Shown: positions 1 through 7,969 of the stretch, piece by piece
Position numbering within the stretch: position 1 is the first letter of the stretch
How the letters are laid out: every line of letters starts with the position of its first letter
From: Thioalkalivibrio sp. ALE14
Lineage (GTDB): Bacteria > Pseudomonadota > Gammaproteobacteria > Ectothiorhodospirales > Ectothiorhodospiraceae
Length of the DNA stretch: 33,413 nt
Reading direction: 5' to 3'
Assembly (NCBI RefSeq): GCF_000376845.1
Contig: NZ_AQXY01000015.1
Coordinates: 1-33,413, forward strand
Program-made: the position numbers and the translations under genes
Notes under the pieces: model-generated
Told to the model about the DNA's origin: nothing
The model's database searches: none
The model's input: the letters and a program-made list of their open reading frames with translations, nothing else

Positions 1-66
1 CAACACCCCCGGTGTGACCCGTTTCGCCTTTCCCCGTCTCGGTTATAGCGCGAAACGGGGGTGTTG
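1..66. repeat. Long interrupted inverted repeat at the window edge
   Basis: The ten bases at 1-10 (CAACACCCCC) are the exact reverse complement of 57-66, and 21-27 (GTTTCGC) is the reverse complement of 50-56. Together they can form one hairpin with a 10-nt bulge on the left arm and a 22-nt loop. Bases 3-15 also contain a small palindrome, ACACC/GGTGT. It could be the terminator of an upstream gene outside the window, although no T-tract follows, or an upstream activator site for the sigma-54 promoter about 70 bp downstream. The context to the left is missing, so the role is open. Confidence 0.5.
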
Positions 67-98
67 CAACAGTCGCGAAGCCAATATCAGTAAATAAG

Positions 99-111
99 TA
101 TCAAGTGATTG
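99..111 (+). promoter_or_regulatory. Candidate IHF binding site
   Basis: The 13 bases TATCAAGTGATTG match the IHF consensus WATCAANNNNTTR at every defined position. They sit in an AT-rich island (about 82-125) in otherwise GC-rich DNA, roughly 35 bp upstream of a -24/-12 promoter match. DNA bending by IHF at this distance is typical of sigma-54 promoters, so the two sites support each other. Binding itself is inferred. Confidence 0.55.
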
Positions 112-133
112 ATTTATAGGTATATCACCATGC

Positions 134-149
134 TGGCATATACGTTGCT
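134..149 (+). promoter_or_regulatory. Candidate sigma-54 (RpoN) promoter
   Basis: TGGCAT, five bases, then TTGCT matches the -24/-12 consensus TGGCAC-N5-TTGCW at all but one position. The invariant GG (135-136) and GC (147-148) have the required spacing. Transcription would begin near 160 and read into the RND adaptor gene. An exact IHF consensus lies just upstream. No enhancer-binding protein gene is in the window. The predicted leader of about 200 nt is long. Confidence 0.55.
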
Positions 150-362
150 TGTTGTTTGGCATGAGTTCATCTACATACTGGGTAATGGATACCCACCGCG
201 GTTTTCAGTCGCCCGACCCGAGTCGCCAGGGCGGTAACTCCGCCAGTGTTCAGGGCGTCCGGTCAATTACGGTCTCTTCCCTGCCCACGGGCCGGTGCGC
301 GCAGGTGCGCCGTGGCCGGGCACCTTCTTTCATCGCGACATTCGGCGCGAGGTAGGACGAAC
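150..362. other. Leader region without a recognisable gene
   Basis: Between the promoter candidate and the adaptor start there is no convincing coding sequence. A 68-codon frame from 149 and an in-frame GTG extension of the adaptor from 246 both lack a ribosome binding site and resemble no known protein. The extension would put non-signal sequence ahead of a good signal peptide. I see no riboswitch fold that I can name. Confidence 0.5.
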
Positions 363-1568
363 ATGTTTGCTCGAGTTTCCCGACACCTCATCACGGGCAC
401 CTTGCTGGGCGCCGCGCTGGCCCTGCCGATGGTTGGGGCGACGGTGCACGCCTCCGGCCCGGTCCTGACGGTGGAGCCGGACCAGGCGGCCACCCAGACC
501 GTCAGTGGCACGGTGATCCCCTTTCGCGAGGTCACCCTGACCGCGCAGTCGTCCGGACGCGTGGTGGATGTGGCGGGCGCCGAGGGCGACCGCTTCGAGC
601 AGGGTGCGGTCCTGGTGGCGATCAGCGACGACCGGCTGCGCGCCCAGCGCCAGGCGGCCGAGGCCGAGATGCGTACCGCCGAGGCGGCAATCCGCGAGGC
701 CCAGATGCAGTACGGCCGCGAGATGATCTCGCCGCAGTCGCGCAACCTCGGCCAGATGCCTGGCATGGGTGTGCCTTCGATGTTCGACCAGATGTTCACC
801 CAGCCGATGGGGCAGATGATGGGCATGGGCGACCCTGCGCTGGATCGGCGCACCGATCTCTACTCCCGCTACATCGGCGTGGATCAGGCCCAGGCGCGCT
901 GGGAGCAGGCCCGGGCCCGGGTGGCGGAGCTGGACGCGGCGATCCGCGACACCCGCTCCGAGGCCCCTTTTGACGGCCTGGTGATGAACAAGCACGTGGA
1001 AGAGGGCGACACCGTCCAGCCGGGGCAGCCGCTGGTGAGCTTCGGCCATGTCGAATTCCTTCGCGTCGAGGCTCAGGTTCCGGTGCGGCTGGTGAGCGGC
1101 TTGCAGGAAGACGACTACGTGCAGGTGCGCCTGGATACCGGGGATGAAGTGGAGGCCCGGGTCGCCCGAATCTTCCCCCTTGCCGATCCGCAGCGCCACA
1201 CCGTCACGGTCAAGTTCGACCTGCCCCAGGGCGTGCGCGGAGGGCCGGGCATGCACGCGGCGGTGCATCTGCCGCAGGCCGGTGCCACGGGTAACCGGGT
1301 GGTGATCCCGCGTTCGGCCCTGATCCCGGGCGGCGCACTGCCGCGGGTCGCCGTGCTGGACGGCGAGGGTTACGTACGGGTGCGCATGGTGCGCCTGGGC
1401 GGTTCGCGCGGCGACCAGGTGGTGGTGACCTCCGGACTGGAGCCGGGCATGCAGATCCTGGCACGGCCGGGGGCCGGCGTGCGCTCCGGCGAGCCGGTCG
1501 GCAGCCGCTCGTCGGGTTCCGGGCAGGGCCACCGCGACGGCGCCGCCGACCCCTGGAGCCGCATGTAG
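363..1568 (+). CDS. RND efflux periplasmic adaptor (HlyD/AcrA family) with Met-rich insert
   Basis: This 401-residue membrane fusion protein would link an inner-membrane RND pump to an outer-membrane channel. The ATG at 363 follows a weak GAGGT and begins a signal peptide (basic start, hydrophobic core, small residues near 25-31). A lipoyl half-domain (about 45-90), an alpha-hairpin region (about 92-195) and the second lipoyl half (about 196-228, with the family-typical APFDGLV) follow, then beta-barrel and membrane-proximal parts. Residues 121-155, where the hairpin should lie, hold nine methionines plus Gly and Pro (GMGVPSM, GQMMGMG). Such an insert is unusual and could bind soft metals such as Cu or Ag, but this is inference. 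The pump gene starts 132 bp downstream. No TolC-like channel gene is present. Confidence 0.88.
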   Translation: MFARVSRHLITGTLLGAALALPMVGATVHASGPVLTVEPDQAATQTVSGTVIPFREVTLTAQSSGRVVDVAGAEGDRFEQGAVLVAISDDRLRAQRQAAEAEMRTAEAAIREAQMQYGREMISPQSRNLGQMPGMGVPSMFDQMFTQPMGQMMGMGDPALDRRTDLYSRYIGVDQAQARWEQARARVAELDAAIRDTRSEAPFDGLVMNKHVEEGDTVQPGQPLVSFGHVEFLRVEAQVPVRLVSGLQEDDYVQVRLDTGDEVEARVARIFPLADPQRHTVTVKFDLPQGVRGGPGMHAAVHLPQAGATGNRVVIPRSALIPGGALPRVAVLDGEGYVRVRMVRLGGSRGDQVVVTSGLEPGMQILARPGAGVRSGEPVGSRSSGSGQGHRDGAADPWSRM

Positions 1569-1700
1569 GGATTCCACTCCGGCGAAAGGCCGGGGAAGAG
1601 TACAGCACCGGTGACCGCCCCTGGCAGGCGCACCGGACGCAAGGGCCCCGTTGACGCCGGTGCCGGGACGCCAGACTGACAACAGGATCGTTCAAGCTCG

Positions 1701-4700
1701 ATGGCCGAAGACGAAAAACAATCCAACAGCGGCTTCCGTGAGAAGCACGGTGACCCCGGCATTGCCGGGCGCATGGCGGCGGCCTTTATCCATTCGCCGC
1801 TGTCGCCGCTGCTGCTGATCGCCAGTATCGCGATCGGCATCCTCGGCCTGATGGTGACCCCGCGCCAGGAGGACCCGCAGATTTCGGTGCCGATGGTGGA
1901 CATCATGGTGTCCTACCCCGGTGTCCCCTCGGAGCAGGTGGCGAGCCTGGCGGCGCGGCCGCTGGAGCGGCTGATGAGCGAGTTGTCCGGCGTCGACAAT
2001 GTCTACTCCGTGTCGCATCGCGGCGAGGCGATGGTGACCGTGCAGTTCGACGTTGGCGAGGAGATGGAGTCCTCCATCGTCAAGGTGCACGACAAGCTGA
2101 TGGCCAATCGCGACCTGATGCCACCCGGTGTCAGCGAACCCATGGTCAAGGCCAAGGGCGCGGACGACGTGCCGGTGGTCAACCTGACCTTCTGGTCGCA
2201 CGAGGTGGATGACGCCCTGCTGCGACAGATTGCGCTGGACGCACAGCAGCAGCTGAACGAGGTGCCCGATACCAGCCAGAGTTTCGTCGTCAGTGGGCGC
2301 GAGGAGCGCCTGCGCATCGACGTGCTGCCGGAACGCCTCGCGGGCTACGACGTCAGTCTGGACCAGATCGCCCAGGCGGTGCAGTCCGCGAATGTCGAGG
2401 GCGCCGCTGGGCGCATCGAGAGCGACGGCCTGAGTACCGCGGTGTACACCGGGCGTTTCTTCACCGGGGCGGCGGACCTGGAGCAGCTGCTGGTGGCCGT
2501 TAGTGACGGTCAGCCGGTCTACCTGCGCGACGTGGCCGAGGTGACGTACGGTCCGGGCGAGGTGGAGCAGTTCGTACGACATTATTCCGGGCTGGCGGCT
2601 GTTGACCCGGACGCCGCGCCGGAGGGTGCGGCAGCGGTGACCCTCGCGATTGCCAAGAAACCCGGCAGCAACGGCGTGACCGTGGCCAACAATGTCCTCG
2701 AACGTCTCGAACGCCTGAAGGGCAGCGTGATCCCGGACAACGTCGAGGTGGCGGTGTCGCGTGACTACGGCAAGACCGCCAACGAGAAGGTCAACGAACT
2801 GATCTTCAAGCTGTTCATCGCCACCTTCGCGGTGACCATCCTGGTGGGTTTGTTCCTGGGGATTCGCGCCGCCATCGTGGTGTTGATCGTGATCCCGGTG
2901 GTGATCCTGTTCACTGTCTTCAGTGCCTGGGTGCTCGGCTACACCATCGACCGCGTCAGCCTGTTCGCGCTGATCTTCTCCATCGGCATCCTGGTCGACG
3001 ACGCCATCGTGGTCGTGGAGAACATCTACCGCCGCTGGCTGATGAAGCGCGGCATCGACACCGAGACCTCGGTGGATGCCGTGCGCGAGGTCGGCAACCC
3101 GACCATCCTGGCGACCTTCACGGTCATCGCGGCCCTGCTTCCGATGGGCTTTGTCTCCGGGATGATGGGCCCGTACATGCAGCCGATCCCGGTGCTGGGC
3201 TCGGTGGCCATGCTGTTCTCGCTGGTCGCGGCCTTCGTGTTCACCCCGTGGCTGACCCAGCGTCTGCGCCCGAGCATGGCGTATCTGGAAAAGGCCACCG
3301 AAAAGGAACACCGCCAGGCGGAGAAGCTGGGCCGGTTCTATCGCACGGCGATTCCGGGGCTGGCCGACAACCGTGTGCGCGGCTATGCCTTCCTGATCGG
3401 CGTGATCGTGATCTTCTTCCTGGTGGTCAGCCTGTTCATGACCACCGATGTCCGCGTGAAGATGCTGCCGCTGGACAACAAGCCCGAGTTCCAGGTGGTG
3501 GTGAACTTCCCGGAGGGCACCGCCCTGACCGAGACCGCCACGCTGAGCCACGACATGGCCTCGATCCTGCGCGACATGGACGAGGTGATTGGCCTGCAGT
3601 CCTATGTCGGCACGGCGTCGCCGTTCAATTTCAACGGCCTGGTGCGCCACTACTACCTGCGCGATAAACCCTGGCAGGGCGACATCCAGGTGCAGCTGGT
3701 GGACAAGGGCGACCGCAGCCGCACCTCGCACGAGATCGCGACCGAGGCGCGCGAACGCCTGACCCCGCTGGCCGAGGCCGCAGGCGCGCGCATCCAGGTG
3801 GTCGAGATGCCGCCGGGCCCGCCGGTCCTGCAGTCCGTGGTGGCCGAGGTGTATGGCCCCGACGCTGCTACCCGCCGCGCGGTGGCCCGCGACCTCGAGG
3901 GTATGTTCGCCAATGCCGAGCACGTCGCGGACGTGGACAGCTTCCTGCAGGCGCCGCACAACGTTTGGCATTTCGATGTGGACCGCGACAAGGCGTTGCG
4001 CCGCGGCGTGACCGTGGAGACCATCAATCGCACCCTGGAGACCGCGATCGGCGGACAGATCCTCGGTGATGTGAAGGCGCAGTCACTGGTGGAGCCGCAC
4101 CTGATCGAGATGCGCCTGCCCATGGCCACGCGCAACGACATCCGGCAACTGGAGATGCTGCCGGTGTTCACCCGCCAGGGCGGATCGATCCCGCTGGCCG
4201 AACTGGGCGAATTCGTCCAGCGCCCGCAGGACGAGCCGATCTACCACAAGAACCTGCGGCCGGTGGAGTACGTGACCGGCGAGGTGGTCGGGCGCCTTGC
4301 GGCCCCGGTGTACGGAATGCTGGAGGTCCAGGAGCAGCTGGAGGACTACCGTCTGCCGGATGGCAGCCAGGTGCAGCCGCACTGGCTCGGCCCACCGCCC
4401 AATGACGACTCCACCGCGTTCGAGTGGGCCGGTGAGTGGACGGTGACCTACGAGACCTTCCGCGACATGGGCATCGCGTTCGCCATCGCGCTGATCCTGA
4501 TCTACATGCTGGTGGTCTGGGAGTTCGGCAACTTCGTGCTGCCGGGCATCATCATGGCCCCGATCCCGCTGACCCTGATCGGGATCATCCCCGGCCACTG
4601 GCTGATGAACGCCGAGTTTACCGCGACCTCGATGATCGGCTTTATAGCGCTCGCGGGGATCATCGTCCGAAATTCGATCCTGCTGGTGGACTTCGGTCGC

Positions 4701-6059
4701 CAGGCCGTGGACGAGGGCCATGACGTGCGCGACGCGATGATCCTGGCCTGCCAGGCGCGCACTCGTCCGATCATCATCACCGCGCTGGCGCTGCTGGCCG
4801 GTTCCAGCGTGATCCTGTTCGACCCGATCTTCCAGGGCATGGCGATCTCGCTGATGTTCGGCACCGTGGTGGCCACCCTGCTGACCCTGCTGGTGATCCC
4901 GCTGGGCTGCATCTCGGGGCGCCGCGCGTTCTGTCCGACCAGCCTCGACGCGGATGGCGAGGCCGCCGCGGTTTGCGCGAACGGCAATGGCAATGGGCAT
5001 GGCGGTATGGCCGGTGCGACGCGCGTCGCGGCCGGTAGCGGCGCTGGCGAGGGCAAAGACTTCTTTGGCCCGCGTGACGGCGGTCCGGTCACCCTGGCCG
5101 TTCAGTACGGCGGGCTTTATCTCAAGTGCCTGGCGCTCGCGTTCCTCGAGGGGCTGCGCGATCTGGCCCTGGCCCTGTGGCACCTCGTCCGCTCCTTCCT
5201 GGAGCGCCGGCGCGACGGTGGCGGCGGCTCGCCGCCGCCCGGCGGCGGGGCGGGTGGTCCCTCCGCCGGGTTCGGCGGACCCACAGGTGGGGCTGGCCCG
5301 GGATCGGCGTCGGGCCCGAGTGCGACGGCTACCGGTTCCGGCACCGCCGGGAGCGCCTCGCAGTCTCGCAACGATGGGCCATCCGCCGATTCGACCCGGG
5401 CCTCCGGGGCCCCGGATCCGGTCGTTCAGGCTCCCGATCCCGAGGGTCGCACCGACGCCTCCACGCAAACGGGCACCACGACCGACGGCGAGTATGCGGG
5501 GGCTACCCAGGACCAGCGTGCTGACCGCACACAGGCGGACTCGAGTACCGCGACGACGCCCCGAAAGGTGACCGGCACGAAGCGCCGGTCACGAGCCAGT
5601 GCCGGGGGCGCGTCCGCATCGGGAGGCGGCACCGGGTCGCGGACCGCCAGGAAGGACTCTGGCAGCGCGGCCGGGACGAAGACGACCAAAACGGCCTCGG
5701 GTACCACTTCGCCATCGTCGAAGGGCACGGGTACCGCAAAGAAGACCACCCGCAAGGCGGCTACGGGTTCGGCCGCGAGTCCGCAGCGCAAGACTGCCGC
5801 AACGGCGGGCAAGGCCGAGTCGTCCGCCGCCGGCAGTACCAACAAAGGGCGTGGTGGCAGCGCCGGAAAGAGCGGCGGCAGCACCGCGGCGAACAAGCGC
5901 GCGTCGACGACGTCCAACAAGAAGACCGGCGGGACCAAAACGTCCGCCGCCACGAGCAGCAAGACCGGCCGCAAGGACAGCGGCAGTGCCCCCAAGGGGG
6001 GTGGCAAGTCGGGTACGCCCGGCAAGGGCCGCGCCCGGCGCGGGATTCGTCTCAAATGA
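1701..6059 (+). CDS. RND efflux pump permease with long low-complexity C-terminal tail
   Basis: The first about 1070 residues are a full AcrB/TriC-like RND permease that exports substrates using proton motive force. TM1 lies near 28-50. The block ILVDDAIVVVEN is in the first TM bundle and LAGIIVRNSILLVDF in the second. Two large periplasmic porter regions lie between the bundles. The usual length is about 1030-1070 residues, but this protein has 1452. After the last TM segment comes a linker, an amphipathic or hydrophobic helix (about 1136-1171, YGGLYLKCLALAF...), and then a Gly/Ser/Thr/Ala tail. The last 150 residues of the tail are strongly basic, with repeated TKKT/KTAS/RKDSGS-like blocks reminiscent of histone H1 or AlgP. 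The frame is open throughout with normal GC3, so the tail is probably real. The ATG at 1701 has only a distant AGGA upstream. Confidence 0.9.
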   Translation: MAEDEKQSNSGFREKHGDPGIAGRMAAAFIHSPLSPLLLIASIAIGILGLMVTPRQEDPQISVPMVDIMVSYPGVPSEQVASLAARPLERLMSELSGVDNVYSVSHRGEAMVTVQFDVGEEMESSIVKVHDKLMANRDLMPPGVSEPMVKAKGADDVPVVNLTFWSHEVDDALLRQIALDAQQQLNEVPDTSQSFVVSGREERLRIDVLPERLAGYDVSLDQIAQAVQSANVEGAAGRIESDGLSTAVYTGRFFTGAADLEQLLVAVSDGQPVYLRDVAEVTYGPGEVEQFVRHYSGLAAVDPDAAPEGAAAVTLAIAKKPGSNGVTVANNVLERLERLKGSVIPDNVEVAVSRDYGKTANEKVNELIFKLFIATFAVTILVGLFLGIRAAIVVLIVIPVVILFTVFSAWVLGYTIDRVSLFALIFSIGILVDDAIVVVENIYRRWLMKRGIDTETSVDAVREVGNPTILATFTVIAALLPMGFVSGMMGPYMQPIPVLGSVAMLFSLVAAFVFTPWLTQRLRPSMAYLEKATEKEHRQAEKLGRFYRTAIPGLADNRVRGYAFLIGVIVIFFLVVSLFMTTDVRVKMLPLDNKPEFQVVVNFPEGTALTETATLSHDMASILRDMDEVIGLQSYVGTASPFNFNGLVRHYYLRDKPWQGDIQVQLVDKGDRSRTSHEIATEARERLTPLAEAAGARIQVVEMPPGPPVLQSVVAEVYGPDAATRRAVARDLEGMFANAEHVADVDSFLQAPHNVWHFDVDRDKALRRGVTVETINRTLETAIGGQILGDVKAQSLVEPHLIEMRLPMATRNDIRQLEMLPVFTRQGGSIPLAELGEFVQRPQDEPIYHKNLRPVEYVTGEVVGRLAAPVYGMLEVQEQLEDYRLPDGSQVQPHWLGPPPNDDSTAFEWAGEWTVTYETFRDMGIAFAIALILIYMLVVWEFGNFVLPGIIMAPIPLTLIGIIPGHWLMNAEFTATSMIGFIALAGIIVRNSILLVDFGRQAVDEGHDVRDAMILACQARTRPIIITALALLAGSSVILFDPIFQGMAISLMFGTVVATLLTLLVIPLGCISGRRAFCPTSLDADGEAAAVCANGNGNGHGGMAGATRVAAGSGAGEGKDFFGPRDGGPVTLAVQYGGLYLKCLALAFLEGLRDLALALWHLVRSFLERRRDGGGGSPPPGGGAGGPSAGFGGPTGGAGPGSASGPSATATGSGTAGSASQSRNDGPSADSTRASGAPDPVVQAPDPEGRTDASTQTGTTTDGEYAGATQDQRADRTQADSSTATTPRKVTGTKRRSRASAGGASASGGGTGSRTARKDSGSAAGTKTTKTASGTTSPSSKGTGTAKKTTRKAATGSAASPQRKTAATAGKAESSAAGSTNKGRGGSAGKSGGSTAANKRASTTSNKKTGGTKTSAATSSKTGRKDSGSAPKGGGKSGTPGKGRARRGIRLK

Positions 6060-6090
6060 ACATGCAAGCAAGACCTCGAGGAGGTTCGTA

Positions 6091-6813
6091 ATGAAGAAGC
6101 GATTCAACACCCGAATGATCGGTACCACGCTGGCCAGTGCCGCCGTGGCATCCGTGCTGGCCCTGGGCGTCGCCCAGGCTCAGGAACAGGAACAGGGCTA
6201 CGGCCAGGGTCCGGCAATGGGCCAGCAGGGCCCGGTGCCGGGTCCCTACGGCCATGCCCCGTACGGTTCCGGCATGGGCATGCATCCCGGTGGCGGGATG
6301 ATGCAGCAGCGTGAAGGCTCCGGTGACTTCAGCTTCGGCATGTCCGGACGGGGCCACGGCCAGGGCTACGGCCGCGGTCATGGTGACGGGTACGGGCAGG
6401 GCTACGGTCGTGGCCACCAGGGTTACGGTCCCGGTTATGGCTACGGCCCCGGCTACGGCCAGGGGTATGGCCAGGGCTACGGCCCCGGTCCGCAGCAGGG
6501 CGGCTTTGGCCATCCGGGGATGATGCAGCCGGGCTACGGCATGCAGCAGCGCCCGGCCTACGGCCAGATGCCGGAGTTCGATCCGGAGAACCTGCCGGAG
6601 GATATGCCGGAAGAGATGCGCGAGCGCATCCAGGCTCAGCATGCCGAGCGCCAGGAGCGCATGGAAGAGATGCAGGCCATGCGCGAGGCACGCCAGAAGG
6701 CGATGGAAGCGGGCCGTGCGGCCTACGAGGAAGAGATGGAACGCCAGCGCGAGCGCCGCATGGAGATGATGCAGGAACGCCGTGAAGCCATGGAAGAAGG
6801 CGACGGCTACTGA
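6091..6813 (+). CDS. Secreted Gly/Tyr-rich sulfur globule-type protein with charged C-terminal helix
   Basis: A 240-residue exported protein that starts after a strong AGGAGG 31 bp behind the pump stop. A Sec signal peptide (1-30) ends in AQA|QEQ. Residues 31-160 are Gly, Tyr, Gln and Pro rich, with the block GDFSFGMSGRGHG (78-90) followed by many GYG-x repeats. This block plus the repeats is the hallmark of the sulfur globule proteins CV1/CV2 of Allochromatium vinosum, which coat periplasmic sulfur globules. Unlike those roughly 95-residue proteins, this one adds a Glu/Arg/Met-rich tail (about 163-240) predicted to be a single long helix. It shares the GDF-x-F-x-SGRG signature with the gene at 7410. 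The family assignment is by pattern, not by search. Confidence 0.72.
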   Translation: MKKRFNTRMIGTTLASAAVASVLALGVAQAQEQEQGYGQGPAMGQQGPVPGPYGHAPYGSGMGMHPGGGMMQQREGSGDFSFGMSGRGHGQGYGRGHGDGYGQGYGRGHQGYGPGYGYGPGYGQGYGQGYGPGPQQGGFGHPGMMQPGYGMQQRPAYGQMPEFDPENLPEDMPEEMRERIQAQHAERQERMEEMQAMREARQKAMEAGRAAYEEEMERQRERRMEMMQERREAMEEGDGY

Positions 6814-6887
6814 TCCGCGGGTCAGTCAGCGTTAGGCGACGGGCACGGGTGTCCGTCGCCGTGGAAGCCAGACGGAGGCGGTTCGCC

Positions 6888-7328
6888 ATGCAGGGCAGGC
6901 AGTTCGGTCAATCGAAACGTACGCGGGCCAGGAGCACCCCGATTCTCGGGGTCATGCTGGCCGCGGGGTTCCTGTTGCCGGTCGCCGACTTGGCGGCGAG
7001 TGACCGCCACAACCCGTGGGCCTCCGGTTCGCCGGAGGTGCAGCGCTCGGCACCGGAACGCCCGCGCGGGCGTTTTCCGGACCGCGATTACGATCCCTCG
7101 CAACGGGGCGAATCGCGGGACGCGCAGGGTTCGCCGCCGCACGCTCCGGCGTACCGGGGCTACGCGCCGCACGGCCCCTACGGTGCACCGGGTGCTCCGT
7201 CGTTCCACACCCCCGGCGGGATGCCGGGAGGCTATCCATACGGGTATCCGGGTTCGCCCGGGTATCCCGGCATGGGCGGGCCGGCTTCGGCCTTCCCCTG
7301 GGGGATGGGCGGTTTTCCATTCCCCTGA
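6888..7328 (+). CDS. Secreted Gly/Pro/Tyr-rich protein, possible accessory globule protein
   Basis: A 146-residue protein. I chose the ATG at 6888 because GGAGG at 6874-6878 is well spaced; a GTG at 6849 would add 13 residues without a binding site. The N-terminus is strongly basic (KRTRARS) and followed by a hydrophobic stretch (about 18-36) ending in DLAAS, consistent with a signal peptide or anchor. A charged Pro/Arg stretch (50-80) leads to a Gly/Pro/Tyr region (GGYPYGYPGSPGYPGMGG) and ends in FPWGMGGFPFP. It lacks the GDF-SGRG signature of its two neighbours, so I do not call it a true sulfur globule protein. Composition and its place between two such genes suggest a related envelope role. 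Confidence 0.6.
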   Translation: MQGRQFGQSKRTRARSTPILGVMLAAGFLLPVADLAASDRHNPWASGSPEVQRSAPERPRGRFPDRDYDPSQRGESRDAQGSPPHAPAYRGYAPHGPYGAPGAPSFHTPGGMPGGYPYGYPGSPGYPGMGGPASAFPWGMGGFPFP

Positions 7329-7409
7329 CCAGTAAGGCGTGCATTCGAGAAGCCCTCCCCGCGTGCACGCATTCAATTCGAGGGCACGACTCCTTCAGGA
7401 GGTAACACC

Positions 7410-7871
7410 ATGAACAAGTTTGTCAAAGCAGCAGTTCTCGCCGTTTCCCTGGGTGGCCTGGCCGCCCCGATGATGGCCTCTGCCCAGTGGGGCGGTCCGG
7501 GCTACGGGTATGGCCCCGGTGCCTATGGTCCTGGCTACGGCTATGGCCCCAGCATGCCGTTCTTCGGTGGCCCCGGTTACGGCTCCGGCCGTAACTACGG
7601 CATGGGCGACATGATGGGCGACATGATGGGCGACGGTGCCTTTGACTTCTCCGCCAGCGGTCGCGGCCGTGGTCACGGGTATGGTCATGGCTACGGCGAC
7701 GGCTACGGCCGTGGCTATGGTCAGGGTTACGGCCATCCGGGTTACGGCTATGGCCCGGGCTACGCTCCCGGCTATGGCTACGGCCCGGGGTACGGTCCGC
7801 AGGGCTATGGTCCGCAGGGCTATGGCCCGCAGGGTCAGATGCCGCAGCAACAGCAGGGTCAGGGCAACTAA
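7410..7871 (+). CDS. Sulfur globule protein (SgpA/SgpB type)
   Basis: A 153-residue secreted protein with strong AGGAGGT upstream. The signal peptide ends ASA|QW at residue 25. The mature part has GYGYGPG repeats, then the tandem [12 protein letters not shown] (65-76) and [11 protein letters not shown] (78-88), then more GYG repeats and a Gln-rich end. A repeated GD-M motif followed by DFxxxxSGRG and Gly/Tyr repeats is what I recall of Allochromatium vinosum SgpA/SgpB, structural coat proteins of periplasmic sulfur globules. It is the closest match of the three Gly-rich genes here. The 81-bp gap before it contains GCGTGCA/TGCACGC (7337-7343 and 7364-7370), which may fold in the mRNA leader. 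A strong terminator follows, so it ends the first operon. Confidence 0.8.
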   Translation: MNKFVKAAVLAVSLGGLAAPMMASAQWGGPGYGYGPGAYGPGYGYGPSMPFFGGPGYGSGRNYGMGDMMGDMMGDGAFDFSASGRGRGHGYGHGYGDGYGRGYGQGYGHPGYGYGPGYAPGYGYGPGYGPQGYGPQGYGPQGQMPQQQQGQGN

Positions 7872-7886
7872 GTCCATCCCCTGTTC

Positions 7887-7918
7887 GGGTCTGCCCGCTT
7901 TCGGGCAGGCCCTTTTTT
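7887..7918 (+). terminator. Rho-independent terminator after the sulfur globule gene
   Basis: An 11-bp GC-rich stem (7887-7897 with 7902-7912, one G-T pair), a four-base loop and six consecutive T residues begin 15 bp after the stop codon. It separates the efflux/globule operon from the ParA group. Confidence 0.9.
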
Positions 7919-7920
7919 CC

Positions 7921-7969
7921 GAGTATTGCGGATTGGCGGGCCGAGCACGGCCGCCAATCCGCAATATTC
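7921..7969. repeat. Long near-perfect hairpin without T-tract
   Basis: Bases 7924-7939 (TATTGCGGATTGGCGG) are the exact reverse complement of 7951-7966. Three further outer pairs and an inner CCG/CGG around a four-base AGCA loop extend the stem, with a single bulged G at 7940. It follows the terminator within three bases, has no T-run, and lies 40 bp before the ParA gene. It may be a protein-binding palindrome, a dispersed repeat or an mRNA 3'-end protector. Confidence 0.7.

Noticed and set aside
246-362. GTG-started extension of the adaptor
   Set aside because: No ribosome site and it would hide the signal peptide that begins at 363.
1692-3971. A 759-codon open frame antisense to the RND pump
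   Set aside because: It is a high-GC shadow of the pump; its product is His/Asp/Gln-rich with no domain, and the pump frame has clear RND motifs.
5200-6059. Frameshift explaining the long pump tail
   Set aside because: The frame stays open to 6059, composition is coherent, and the low-complexity basic product resembles known natural tails; still worth a proteomic check.
5599-6090. N-terminal extension of the first globule-type gene into the pump tail
   Set aside because: The frame is open by GC bias only; the ATG at 6091 has AGGAGG and starts a proper signal peptide.
6361-7860. Regular repeats in the Gly/Tyr genes, considered as a CRISPR or tandem array
   Set aside because: The repeats are GYG codons within secreted proteins, with irregular spacing and no spacer structure.
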